Part shown: positions 23,398 through 32,330 of the stretch, in pieces | How the letters are laid out: each line of letters starts with the position of its first letter | Numbering within the stretch: the first letter of the stretch is position 1 | NCBI GenBank assembly: GCA_964620445.1 | Contig: CAZUHB010000001.1 | Coordinates: 1 to 64,000 of the forward strand | Length of the DNA stretch: 64,000 nt | Reading direction: 5' to 3' | Source of the DNA: CAZUHB01 sp964620445 | GTDB lineage: Bacteria; Planctomycetota; B15-G4; CAYZWU01 | The notes under the pieces: generated by a model | Seen by the model: only the letters and a program-made list of their open reading frames with translations | Database searches by the model: none | What the model was told of the DNA's origin: nothing | Translations under genes and position numbers: made by a program

Positions 23398-26136
23398 TTA
23401 CTTCTTGCACTTCCGGGCGGTTTTCTTGACGCCTTTGGCTTTAACGGCCGCGTGAGCGGCAGCGAGGCGCGCGACCGGCACGCGGAAGGGTGAGCAGGAC
23501 ACGTAGTCGAGGCCGAGCTTGTGGCAGAAGGCGATCGACTGGGGTTCGCCGCCGTGCTCGCCGCAGATGCCGATCTTGAGGCGAGGTTTGACCTTCCGGC
23601 CCTTCTGGACACCCATGTGGACCAGCTTGCCCACGCCGCTCTGATCGATCGTCTGGAAAGGATCGGCGGGCAGGATGCCCTTGTCGAGATACTTGGGCAG
23701 GAATCCGCCGATGTCGTCGCGCGAATAGCCGAAAGTGGTCTGCGTCAGATCGTTCGTGCCGAAGGAGAAGAAGTCCGCGTCAGCGCCGATCTCGTCCGCT
23801 GTCAGGGCTGCGCGCGGGATCTCGATCATGGTGCCCACCTTGTAGGTGAACTTCACCTTCTTCTTCTTCATGACTTCCTTCACCTGCTCGTGTACGATCG
23901 AGGCCTGGTGGCGGAACTCGGCCGCGGTGCCGACGAGAGGAATCATGATCTCGGGATAGACCTTGGTGCCCGCCTTGGTGAGCCGTGCGGCAGCCTCGGC
24001 AATCGCTCTGGCCTGCATCTCGGTGATCTCGGGATAGGCGATGCCGAGACGGCAACCGCGATGACCCAGCATGGGGTTGAGTTCGTGGAGCGACCTGATG
24101 CGCGCCTTGAGGGCGCCGAGGGGAATCTTGAGTTCGGCAGCAAGTTCCTGGGTCTCGTCCTCTTCCATGACGAGGAACTCGTGGAGAGGCGGATCGAGCA
24201 GCCTGATCGTGACGGGCAGGTCCTTCATCGCCTTGAGGATTCCGTAGAAGTCCTTCCTCTGCAGGGGCAGAAGCTTGCCGAGCGCCTTGCGCCGCGCGGT
24301 CTGGCTGTCAGCCACGATCATCTCGCGCACGGCCATGATCCGGTCGGGACCGAAAAACATGTGCTCAGTGCGGCAGAGGCCGATGCCCTTTGCGCCGAAG
24401 GTGCGCGCGCGCGCCGCATCAGCCGGCTGATCGGCGTTGGTGCGGATACCGAGGACGCGGACAGAGTCCGCGAGCTTCATGAGCGTGGCGTAGTTCTTGT
24501 CCTTCTCGAGATCGGGCTCCTTGAGCGCCAGCTGGCCCTCGTAGACGAGGCCCTTCGTGCCGTTGAGCGTGATCCAGTCGCCCTCGCCGAGCGCCTTGCC
24601 GCCCACCTTGACCACCTTGCTCCTCAGGTTGATGTTGAGCGCCGAGCAGCCGACGATGCAGCACTTGCCCCAGCCGCGCGCCACGAGGGCCGCATGGCTC
24701 GTCATGCCGCCTTTGGCCGTGAGGATCGCGTCGGCCACGCGCATGCCGTGCACGTCTTCGGGGGAGGTCTCGTCGCGAACGAGCACGACGTGCTTGCCTT
24801 CCTGGGCCGCTTTCTCGGCGTCGTCCGCCGTGAAGTAGATCATGCCCGAGCCGCCGCCGGGGCCGGCCGGAAGGCCCTTGGCCAGGGGCCGAACCTTCTT
24901 CTCGGCAACGGGATCGACGGTGGGGTGGAGGAGTTCGTCGAGCTGCTCCGGCTTGACGCGGGTCACGGCCGTGTCCTTGGTGATCCACCTCTGCTTGTAC
25001 ATCTCCGTCGCCATGCGGATCGCGGCCGCGCTCGTGCGCTTGCCGTTGCGGGTCTGGAGCATCCAGAGCTTGCCTTCCTCGATGGTGAACTCGATATCCT
25101 GCATGTCGCGGTAGTGGTACTCGAGCTTCTTCTGGATCTTGTCGAGTTCCTTGTAGAGAAGGGGCATCGCTTCCTCGAGGCTCTTGAGCTTGCGCGTGGC
25201 GCTCGTCTTGCCTGCCTTGTTGATCGGCAGCGGGGTACGGATGCCGGCGACCACGTCCTCGCCCTGGGCATTGGGCAGCCACTCGCCGAAGAAGACGTTT
25301 TCGCCCGTGGCCGGGTTGCGGGTGAACGCCACGCCCGTGGCGCTCTTGGCGCCCGTGTTGCCAAAAACCATGGCCTGCACGTTGACCGCTGTGCCCCAGT
25401 CATCGGGGATTCCCTCGATCTCGCGGTATGACACGGCGCGCTTGCCGTCCCAGGACTGGAACACGGCGCCGATACCGCCCATGAGCTGCTTCCAGGGATC
25501 ATCGGGAAAGGTTTTCTTCATGTGCTTCTTGACGAGGCCCTTGAAGATCTTGACGAGCTCTTTCAGATCCTCGGCATTGAGGTCGGTGTCCTGCTCCACG
25601 CCGCGGGCGCGTTTCATCGCGTCCATCTCGTGCTCCATGAGCACGCGGATGCCGAGCCCCCCGGCCGGATCGCGGCCCGCGGCCTTTTCCATGACCACAT
25701 CGGCGTACATGGTGATCAGGCGACGGTAGGCGTCCCACACGAAGCGCTCGTTACCGGTCCGTTCGATCAGGCCCTTTGCGGTCTTCTCGGTGAGTCCGAT
25801 GTTGAGCACCGTTTCCATCATGCCCGGCATGCTGATCCGCGCACCGGAGCGGACAGAGACGAGAAGGGGTTTGGTCGGATCGCCGAACTTGGTTCCCATG
25901 ACCTTCTCGGTCCGCGCCATGGCTTTTCTGAGGTCCGCCTCGAGACGTGCCGGGTAGCGCCGTTTGTGCTGGTTGAAATAGGTGCACACTTCCGTGGTGA
26001 TCGTGTAACCGGGCGGGACCGGAATTCCCATACCGGCCATCTCGGCGAGGTTGGCGCCCTTACCGCCGAGAAGCTCCTTCATTTTCGCATTGCCTTCGGC
26101 TTTACCGCCGCCGAATGAATAAACATACTTCGCCAT
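23398..26136 (-). CDS. ppdK: pyruvate, phosphate dikinase
   Basis: Interconverts pyruvate + ATP + Pi with PEP + AMP + PPi. 912 aa from ATG 26136, which has GGAG 7 nt upstream; the frame is open 29 codons further but without a ribosome site. The N-terminal ATP-grasp domain begins FGGGKAEGNAKMKELLGGKG. The phosphohistidine domain has GGMTSHAALVARGWGKCC with the swivelling His. The PEP-binding barrel has GTNDLTQTTFGYSRDD and GICGEHGGEP with the catalytic Cys. The C-terminal tail is lysine-rich. Monocistronic with its own terminator. It suggests PPi-linked glycolysis or gluconeogenesis. Confidence 0.97.
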   Translation of the reverse strand: MAKYVYSFGGGKAEGNAKMKELLGGKGANLAEMAGMGIPVPPGYTITTEVCTYFNQHKRRYPARLEADLRKAMARTEKVMGTKFGDPTKPLLVSVRSGARISMPGMMETVLNIGLTEKTAKGLIERTGNERFVWDAYRRLITMYADVVMEKAAGRDPAGGLGIRVLMEHEMDAMKRARGVEQDTDLNAEDLKELVKIFKGLVKKHMKKTFPDDPWKQLMGGIGAVFQSWDGKRAVSYREIEGIPDDWGTAVNVQAMVFGNTGAKSATGVAFTRNPATGENVFFGEWLPNAQGEDVVAGIRTPLPINKAGKTSATRKLKSLEEAMPLLYKELDKIQKKLEYHYRDMQDIEFTIEEGKLWMLQTRNGKRTSAAAIRMATEMYKQRWITKDTAVTRVKPEQLDELLHPTVDPVAEKKVRPLAKGLPAGPGGGSGMIYFTADDAEKAAQEGKHVVLVRDETSPEDVHGMRVADAILTAKGGMTSHAALVARGWGKCCIVGCSALNINLRSKVVKVGGKALGEGDWITLNGTKGLVYEGQLALKEPDLEKDKNYATLMKLADSVRVLGIRTNADQPADAARARTFGAKGIGLCRTEHMFFGPDRIMAVREMIVADSQTARRKALGKLLPLQRKDFYGILKAMKDLPVTIRLLDPPLHEFLVMEEDETQELAAELKIPLGALKARIRSLHELNPMLGHRGCRLGIAYPEITEMQARAIAEAAARLTKAGTKVYPEIMIPLVGTAAEFRHQASIVHEQVKEVMKKKKVKFTYKVGTMIEIPRAALTADEIGADADFFSFGTNDLTQTTFGYSRDDIGGFLPKYLDKGILPADPFQTIDQSGVGKLVHMGVQKGRKVKPRLKIGICGEHGGEPQSIAFCHKLGLDYVSCSPFRVPVARLAAAHAAVKAKGVKKTARKCKK

Positions 26137-26535
26137 TTTTCTTCTCCAAACTGAGCGGTCACGTTCTGCGGTCAGACCTTTTTTGCTTCCCACAGAGAAA
26201 TCGTGTGCGTTCATGAGCAGCACCCTGTGCGCGTCCGGCAGGTGACCGGACCTTGGAAGCGGTCTGCAGCGGTTTGTAACTTTTTATGCAAGGTCGCAAA
26301 AGATTGACAATTTACAGATTTGGGCTCCCAATTCCAGACCTAACCCCGAAAAAAGTGCTCATATCGAATTCGGGCCGATGAAACTGACAATCAACCGCTA
26401 CGCGGTTGCGTGCAGCTTTTCGCCCAACCCATGGTGGACAGAGGAATCACGATGGAGTACGCATTTTGCCGCCCCGCCCGATCGAAGACGGAAGTCTCTC
26501 AATGGGTTCGGAGTCTGTCCCCGCCGGTCGAAAGG
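26137..26535. other. intergenic region upstream of ppdK
   Basis: 399 bases. On the minus strand TTGTCA (26310-26305) and an A-rich TAAAAA about 18 nt on could form a weak ppdK promoter with a leader of about 140 nt. The rest shows no credible gene, repeat or RNA fold. No terminator was found for the lipoprotein gene that ends at 26536 and reads in the same direction. Confidence 0.4.
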
Positions 26536-27171
26536 CTACTCGATCGGTTCGGACTTGGGTGTTTGGCTGCCATATTCGAGGATCTCGATCCCGGCGAATT
26601 TCCACCGCTCCTCGATCACGATCCGGCGCAGGGAGGGCAGATTGGCGATCCAGCTTTTGTAGATGCCGTCGACGCGGATCGAGAACGCGTCCTCTTCCAC
26701 TTGGATCGCCTCCTCGATGGGCGCGATGTGCTTTTCCTTGTCCGTGGTGGAACGGTACTCGAGTTGGCAGACCGTTTCGCGGCGGAACTTGAGATCCACT
26801 TCATAGCTCGAGATCGAGAGGCTCATCAGCGCCAGGTCGCGATCGCCCTCGAATCCGAAGTCGACGTTTTCGATGCACGACTGCAAATCCTTGAGAGATA
26901 TGAGAAGGGAGAGAAAGGGATTCGCCTCGAGAGCCTGCCGGCGCACCATGGAGTACATTTCGAGATCGAAATGACCGTTTTGCTCCTTGAATTCCTTGGC
27001 GAAGCAGGCGTAGCCCAGTTCGTCGGCGCCGGCTTCGTCCGAGTTGAACGCTCCCTGGAACGTGCCGAGCGTGGCCTCGGGCGACGAAAAATCCGCCTCG
27101 GGCAGAGGTGTCGCGCAGCAGGCGGACAGGAAGGCGAGAAGAAGTGGGAGCGGCAAAAACTTGTGGACCAT
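26536..27171 (-). CDS. predicted lipoprotein of unknown function
   Basis: 211 aa from ATG 27171, chosen because GAGGAG lies 6 nt upstream. The signal peptide KFLPLPLLLAFLSAC ends in a lipobox Cys. The mature part begins with ATLGTFQGAFNSDEAGADELGYACF, a pattern seen in lipoproteins that score a count or age of events. It then forms a probable alpha/beta domain with paired strands (SYEVDLKFRRE, QLEYRSTTD, WKFAGIEILEY). No family recognised with confidence. It probably sits in the outer or inner membrane facing the periplasm. A three-copy repeat array lies just upstream. Confidence 0.75.
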   Translation of the reverse strand: MVHKFLPLPLLLAFLSACCATPLPEADFSSPEATLGTFQGAFNSDEAGADELGYACFAKEFKEQNGHFDLEMYSMVRRQALEANPFLSLLISLKDLQSCIENVDFGFEGDRDLALMSLSISSYEVDLKFRRETVCQLEYRSTTDKEKHIAPIEEAIQVEEDAFSIRVDGIYKSWIANLPSLRRIVIEERWKFAGIEILEYGSQTPKSEPIE

Positions 27172-27200
27172 GAGAGACTCCTCTCGTGAGCGGAGAGCCG

Positions 27201-27269
27201 AAGCGTGCGACCAACGGTCGCCAAAGCGTGCGACCAACGGTCGCCGGAGTGTGCGGCCAACGGTCGGGC
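27201..27269. repeat. three-copy 23-bp tandem array
   Basis: Units start at 27201, 27224 and 27247 with core AGCGTGCGACCAACGGTCGCC; the third has transitions. Each unit contains the hairpin-forming dyad GCGACC-AAC-GGTCGC. It lies between the lipoprotein gene's start and the pil promoter. Confidence 0.85.
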
Positions 27270-27352
27270 GGGATACAGTTTACGGGAGAGTCGAATGGCC
27301 TGTCAAGGAGCGGCGCTTCGGGCGGTCCTCGCACGCCCGTCTTCACTCGCTG

Positions 27353-27380
27353 TTGACACCTTTCTCACACATCCTATAAT
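27353..27380 (+). promoter_or_regulatory. near-consensus sigma-70 promoter of the pil operon
   Basis: TTGACA at 27353-27358, a 16-nt spacer and TATAAT at 27375-27380. It is the best promoter match in the window. The predicted start gives a leader of about 185 nt before pilB. The leader has no obvious RNA fold. Confidence 0.8.
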
Positions 27381-27573
27381 CCCGTTGAGAATTGAATCGT
27401 TGTAAGAAGTTGATTCGCGTTACTTTTCAGCGCTCGGCTCCCTATTATGATGGAGCCTCCGCGGCCGGAAGAACGTTTCCCGGCCATATTCGCGATCGAA
27501 GATCCCGAGGGGCGCGATCGCGCTTCAGACCGTCTCGACGTCCCCGGAAGATGTCCCCGGAAGCCAGAGGATC

Positions 27574-29232
27574 ATGGCAGGAAAAGAAATCGGTGATATC
27601 CTTGTGACCCAGGGTGTGATCACCCAGGAGCAACTCTCGAGGGCGCTGAGCCATCAGCGGGGGAAGCAGGTCAATCTGGCCGTTGCGCTCATAGAACTCG
27701 GATACGCCCAGGAGGACCAGGTCACCCGCGCCCTCGCCTTGCAGCACCATGTTCCCTACATCGACCTGGCTGGAAAGAAGATTCCCCAGCAGATTCTCGA
27801 CAAGGTTCCCGACAATGTGAAGGAGCAGTTCGGCATCCTCCCCCTGGCAGTGAAAAACGGCAAACTCGCCGTGGCCATCGACGATCCCGACAAGATATTC
27901 CAGCTCGACGATCTCAGGTTCGTCCTCAACGTGGAGCTCATGCCCGTCCTGGTTTCTCCCTCGGCATTGAAGGTCGCGCTCCGCCAGAGCCTGGGCGGCG
28001 TTGACGGGGACACCGCCGTGGAACTGGCTCGCGAAGCATCGGGCATCGACGGCGAGATCGACGATGCTCCGATCATCCGCCTCGTGTCGCGCATGATCGA
28101 AACGGCTGTCGGCCTGCGCGCCAGCGATATCCACATCGAACCGCAATCGGACCGGATACGGATCCGTTTCCGCGTGGACGGCGCCCTCAACGAGGTCGCC
28201 TCACACGCGCTGCACCTTCACGGCCCGATGATCTCGCGCCTCAAGATCATGGCCGGCATGGACATCGCGGAGAAACGCAAACCCCAGGACGGCCGCATCA
28301 ATGTGAAGGTCAAGAAGAAGGACATCGACATCCGCGTCTCGATCCTTCCGTCCAACTGGGGCGAGAGCATGGTGATGAGGCTTCTCGACAAGGAAACGTC
28401 CCTCGTCTCCCTCGAGGAGCTCGGATTTCACGAGTCGGACTACGGCCGCTTCCAGAGGATCATCAAGCGGCCGAACGGGATCTTTCTCGTCACCGGACCG
28501 ACCGGATCGGGAAAGACAACCTCCCTCTACGCCGCTCTCAAGGAGCTCAACCGCTCCGACGTGAAGCTGATCACTGCCGAGGACCCGGTCGAGTACCACA
28601 TCCCCGGCATCAACCAGGTCCAGGTGAAGCACAACATCGGCCTCGACTTCGCCCGCATCCTGCGCGCCATGCTGCGCCAGGCGCCGAACATCATTCTCGT
28701 GGGCGAGATCCGCGACCGGGAGACGGCCGAGATCGCGATCCAGGCCGCGCTCACCGGGCACCTCGTCTTCTCCACGCTGCACACGAACGATGCGCCCTCG
28801 GCCCTGGCGCGCATGATCGACATGGGCGTGAAACCCTTTCTCGTCTCCTCGTCGATCCAGGCGATCATGGCCCAGCGGCTCGTGCGCAAGCTCTGTCTGA
28901 ACTGCAAGGAGGAGTACACTCCCGAGGAGACCGAACTCAAGCTGCTCGAGATCAGCCGGGAAGACGCGGCCAAGACGCGCTTCTTCAGGCCGCGCGGCTG
29001 CCCGGAGTGCCGCGAAACAGGATTCCTGGGCCGGATAGGAATCTTCGAGCTGATGGAGCTCGACTGGACGCTTCGCGACATGACCTTCCAGGTGAAACCG
29101 ACCCTCGAGGTCAGGCGGCAGGCGATCACGTCGGGCATGATGTCGACCCTCCAGGCCGATGCCGTGCGCAAGGTGCTCGATGGTACCTCGTCGATCCGCG
29201 AGGTCCTCAAGGCCGTGCAAGCCGAGGGTTGA
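27574..29232 (+). CDS. PilB/GspE-type assembly ATPase (first copy)
   Basis: 552 aa. The N-terminal T2SSE_N domains (1-150; GDILVTQGVITQEQLSRAL) are followed by a RecA-like motor. ASDIHIEP lies at 183-190, Walker A GPTGSGKT at 308-315, an Asp-box AEDPVEY and Walker B ILVGEIRDRET. A tetracysteine zinc site is formed by CLNC (441-444) and CPEC (486-489). This is the extension ATPase layout of type IV pili or type II secretion. It is first in an operon with pilT, a second PilB-like gene and pilC. The substrate pilin is not in the window. Confidence 0.93.
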   Translation: MAGKEIGDILVTQGVITQEQLSRALSHQRGKQVNLAVALIELGYAQEDQVTRALALQHHVPYIDLAGKKIPQQILDKVPDNVKEQFGILPLAVKNGKLAVAIDDPDKIFQLDDLRFVLNVELMPVLVSPSALKVALRQSLGGVDGDTAVELAREASGIDGEIDDAPIIRLVSRMIETAVGLRASDIHIEPQSDRIRIRFRVDGALNEVASHALHLHGPMISRLKIMAGMDIAEKRKPQDGRINVKVKKKDIDIRVSILPSNWGESMVMRLLDKETSLVSLEELGFHESDYGRFQRIIKRPNGIFLVTGPTGSGKTTSLYAALKELNRSDVKLITAEDPVEYHIPGINQVQVKHNIGLDFARILRAMLRQAPNIILVGEIRDRETAEIAIQAALTGHLVFSTLHTNDAPSALARMIDMGVKPFLVSSSIQAIMAQRLVRKLCLNCKEEYTPEETELKLLEISREDAAKTRFFRPRGCPECRETGFLGRIGIFELMELDWTLRDMTFQVKPTLEVRRQAITSGMMSTLQADAVRKVLDGTSSIREVLKAVQAEG

Positions 29233-29256
29233 GGCGTGGTTTGCGGACGCGAACCG

Positions 29257-29469
29257 AGAGTGCGAACCGCCGGAGCGATTCGCCAGAGTGCGAACCGCTG
29301 ACGCGCTTCGCGAGNNNNNNNNNNNNNNNNNNNNNNNNNNNNNNNNNNNNNNNNNNNNNNNNNNNNNNNNNNNNNNNNNNNNNNNNNNNNNNNNNNNNNN
29401 NNNNNNNNNNNNNNGTGCGAACCGCCGGAGCGATTCGCCAGAGTGCGAACCGCTGACGCGCTTCGCGAG
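29257..29469. repeat. 28-bp tandem repeats broken by a scaffold gap
   Basis: Units at 29257-29284 and 29285-29312 share AGAGTGCGAACCGC and carry GCGAA...TTCGC dyads. 100 Ns (29315-29414) follow, then an exact copy of the last 55 bases (29260-29314 equals 29415-29469). As at rplM, this is an unmerged contig overlap. Because the break falls in a repeat, the real copy number may be two or more. Confidence 0.8.
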
Positions 29470-29511
29470 TGATGAGAACGGTAGTCATTGGGAGAAGGAA
29501 AGGAACAGACC

Positions 29512-30579
29512 TTGTCCATCGAACCGATGCTCGAAAAGGTGGTCAACCTCAGGGCGAGCGATCTTCATCTGACCGTGGGATTGCCGCCCATGATGAGGCT
29601 CAACGGGCGGCTCAAGCCGATCGAGGGGCTGACGCTCAAGCCGTCCGACACCGAGGCGGCGGTGAAAGAGCTGGCCTCGGACAAGAGCCTGAAGGAGCTC
29701 GACGAGAAGGGGAGTTCCGACTTCGGCTTCACCTTCGGCAACCAGGCGAGGTTTCGCGTCTCCGTCTACCGCCAGAAGGGGGAGATGGCCGTGGCGCTCC
29801 GCATGATTCCCTCGCGGCTCATGACGATCGAGGAGATCGGACTGCCCGATTCGATCAAGGAAGTACTCTACAAGAAGCGCGGCCTCGTGCTCGTCACCGG
29901 TCCGACCGGCTCGGGCAAGACCACAACGCTGGCGTCGATGATCGATTTCATCAACACCAATCTCGACCGCCACATCATCACCATCGAGGATCCGATCGAG
30001 TACTTCCACGACCACAAGAAATCGATTATCACCCAGCGCGAGATCGGACGGGATGTGACCACATTTCCCGAGGCGCTCCGACGCGCGCTGCGTCAGGATC
30101 CCGACGTGATCCTCGTCGGCGAGATGCGGGACAACGAGACGATCGCCACGGCCGTGCGCGCTGCCGAGACGGGCCACCTCGTTCTCGGCACCCTGCACAC
30201 GACAGGTTCGGCCCGAACCGTCGACCGGATGATCGATTCCTTCACTCCCGATTTTCAGGATCACATCCGGTCGCAACTCGCCTTCTCCATCGAGACGGTC
30301 ATCTCCCAGGTCCTGATCCCGACGGCAGACGGAAGCGGGGTCGTGGCCGCTTTCGAGATCATGCTCAAGAACAATGCCATCGAGAACCACATCAGAAAAT
30401 CGGAGACCTTCAAGATCACGTCGGTGATCCAGACGTCGCGCAAGAAGGGGATGATCGTGCTCGACGATTTCGTCACGGGCCTCGTGAGGAGCGGTCGGAT
30501 CACAGTCGAGGACGGCATGGCGTTCGCCCAGAATCCCGACGAGCTGAGCACGATCGTGCCCCGGGTCGGAGATTCGTGA
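29512..30579 (+). CDS. pilT: PilT-type retraction ATPase
   Basis: 355 aa from TTG 29512, with AAAGGAA 6-8 nt upstream; a TTG at 29488 is possible but lies upstream of the ribosome site. ASDLHLTVGLPPMMRLNG near the start, Walker A GPTGSGKT (130-137), IEDPIEYFHDHKKSII, Walker B ILVGEMRDNET and AVRAAETGHLVLGTLHT are typical of PilT/PilU. It lacks the long N-terminal domains and the zinc tetracysteine of PilB. It powers pilus retraction for twitching. Encoded between two PilB-like genes. Confidence 0.94.
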   Translation: MSIEPMLEKVVNLRASDLHLTVGLPPMMRLNGRLKPIEGLTLKPSDTEAAVKELASDKSLKELDEKGSSDFGFTFGNQARFRVSVYRQKGEMAVALRMIPSRLMTIEEIGLPDSIKEVLYKKRGLVLVTGPTGSGKTTTLASMIDFINTNLDRHIITIEDPIEYFHDHKKSIITQREIGRDVTTFPEALRRALRQDPDVILVGEMRDNETIATAVRAAETGHLVLGTLHTTGSARTVDRMIDSFTPDFQDHIRSQLAFSIETVISQVLIPTADGSGVVAAFEIMLKNNAIENHIRKSETFKITSVIQTSRKKGMIVLDDFVTGLVRSGRITVEDGMAFAQNPDELSTIVPRVGDS

Positions 30580-30580
30580 G

Positions 30581-32293
30581 ATGAGCCAGAAGGAGCAGGG
30601 CAAAGGTTCGCGTCAGCCTCTCGGCCAGATCCTGAAGGGGATGGGCGCCGTGAGCGAGGGGGATATCCAGGAAGCGCTCGCCGTTCAGCGGAAGGACGGC
30701 GGCCTGATCGGAGAGATCCTCGTAGCGCTGGACGTGATCGACGAGAGCCGCCTCGCTGCCGCACTCGGCGTGCAGAGCGGCATGGAGTTCTTCGACTTCG
30801 AGGGCGTGGACATTCCGGCCGACGTGGTTGACCGGGTCGATGCGTCCACGGCGTCGCTCTTCCGCGTGATGCCAGTCAGGTACGAATCGGATACTCTTTT
30901 CGTGGCCATGACCGATCCGCTCAACGTGAACATGCTCGACGATCTCGAGTTCATCGTCAACTCGAAGGTCAGGGGCCTGATCAGCGACGCGAAGGCGGTG
31001 GACGAGGCAATCGAGAAGTACTACGGCGCCGCGGCCGCGCAGAACATGGACGCCATCGTGAGCGAGTTCAAGTCGGTCGGCGCGAGCGGTACGCTCGACC
31101 TGAGCGACACCGAGGCGATGGCCCATGCCGGCCCCGTGGTCAAGCTTCTCAACTACATCCTCTTCCAGGCGATCCGCGACAAGGCGTCGGACATCCACCT
31201 CGAACCCTTCGAGGACGACTTCAAGATCCGCTACCGCGTCGATGGCGTCCTCTACGAGATGGAGGCGCCGCCCACGAGTCTTGCCGTTCCTCTCATCTCG
31301 CGCGTCAAGGTCATGGCCAATCTCGACATCGCCGAGAACAGGATTCCCCAGGACGGCCGCATCGAGCTCTCCATCGGCGGGAACCACGTCGATTTGCGCG
31401 TGTCGACCCTCCCGGCCATCCATGGCGAATCGTGCGTCATGCGCGTACTCGACAGGAGCGTGGTGGCCCTCGATCTGGAGAAGCTCGGGCTGCGCGAGGA
31501 CGACATCCGCATGCTGCGGCAGATCATGTCCAAGCCGCACGGGATCGTGCTCGTCACGGGTCCCACCGGTTCGGGTAAGACAACATCTCTCTACTCGGTG
31601 CTGAGCGAGATCAATTCGGAAGAGGTCAAGATCATCACCACCGAGGATCCGGTGGAGTACGACATCGACGGGATCGTTCAGATACCGATCAACGATGAAA
31701 TCGGCGTCACCTACGAACGGGTGCTGCGCACCATTCTCAGGCAGGACCCCGACATTATTCTCATCGGCGAGATCCGCGACAGGGAAACGGCGCGCATCGC
31801 GGTGGAGGCGTCTCTCACGGGCCACCTCGTCTTTTCCACTCTCCATACGAACGACGCGCCCTCGACGATCACGCGCATGGTCGATATCGGCGTGGAGCCC
31901 TTCCTGCTGACGGCCACGCTGGAGACGGTCGTCGCCCAGCGGCTCGTGCGAAAGGTCTGCAACGACTGCAAGCAGTTCTACGAACCGGACGAGAAGGTGC
32001 TCAACGAACTCAATCTGGAGGCGGACGAGATCGTCGGCAAGAAGTTCGCCTACGGGAAGGGATGCGAGGCGTGCAACTACTCTGGCTACAAGGGCCGGCT
32101 CGCCATCTACGAGATCATGCCCGTGTCGGAACGGATCAAGCACCTGGTCCTCTCAGAGGCTTCGACACAGACGATCAGGGAGACGGCCCTCGAAGAAGGG
32201 ATGCGCAGCCTGCGCGATAGCGGGCTCCTGGCCATCTACGATGGCGTCACATCGGTGGAGGAAGTGATCCGCGAGACCATGATGGCCGGCTGA
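30581..32293 (+). CDS. PilB/GspE-type assembly ATPase (second copy)
   Basis: 570 aa; the ATG comes 1 nt after the pilT stop. Same plan as the first copy: T2SSE_N (1-150; GQILKGMGAVSEGDIQEAL), SDIHLEPF, Walker A GPTGSGKT (327-334), TEDPVEYDI, Walker B ILIGEIRDRET and zinc cysteines in VCNDCKQ and GCEACNYSG. It diverges through the N-terminal half but keeps all motor motifs, so both copies should be active. One may drive pili and the other a secretion or pseudopilus machine. pilC follows after 37 nt. Confidence 0.93.
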   Translation: MSQKEQGKGSRQPLGQILKGMGAVSEGDIQEALAVQRKDGGLIGEILVALDVIDESRLAAALGVQSGMEFFDFEGVDIPADVVDRVDASTASLFRVMPVRYESDTLFVAMTDPLNVNMLDDLEFIVNSKVRGLISDAKAVDEAIEKYYGAAAAQNMDAIVSEFKSVGASGTLDLSDTEAMAHAGPVVKLLNYILFQAIRDKASDIHLEPFEDDFKIRYRVDGVLYEMEAPPTSLAVPLISRVKVMANLDIAENRIPQDGRIELSIGGNHVDLRVSTLPAIHGESCVMRVLDRSVVALDLEKLGLREDDIRMLRQIMSKPHGIVLVTGPTGSGKTTSLYSVLSEINSEEVKIITTEDPVEYDIDGIVQIPINDEIGVTYERVLRTILRQDPDIILIGEIRDRETARIAVEASLTGHLVFSTLHTNDAPSTITRMVDIGVEPFLLTATLETVVAQRLVRKVCNDCKQFYEPDEKVLNELNLEADEIVGKKFAYGKGCEACNYSGYKGRLAIYEIMPVSERIKHLVLSEASTQTIRETALEEGMRSLRDSGLLAIYDGVTSVEEVIRETMMAG

Positions 32294-32330
32294 TCAGGAC
32301 CGTGTCTCTCGAAAGGAGATTTGAAACAGG

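Noticed and set aside
23521..25431. 636-codon plus-strand frame opposite ppdK
   Set aside because: Antisense shadow of a strongly conserved enzyme; the predicted protein is rich in Leu, His, Arg and Asp with no domain.
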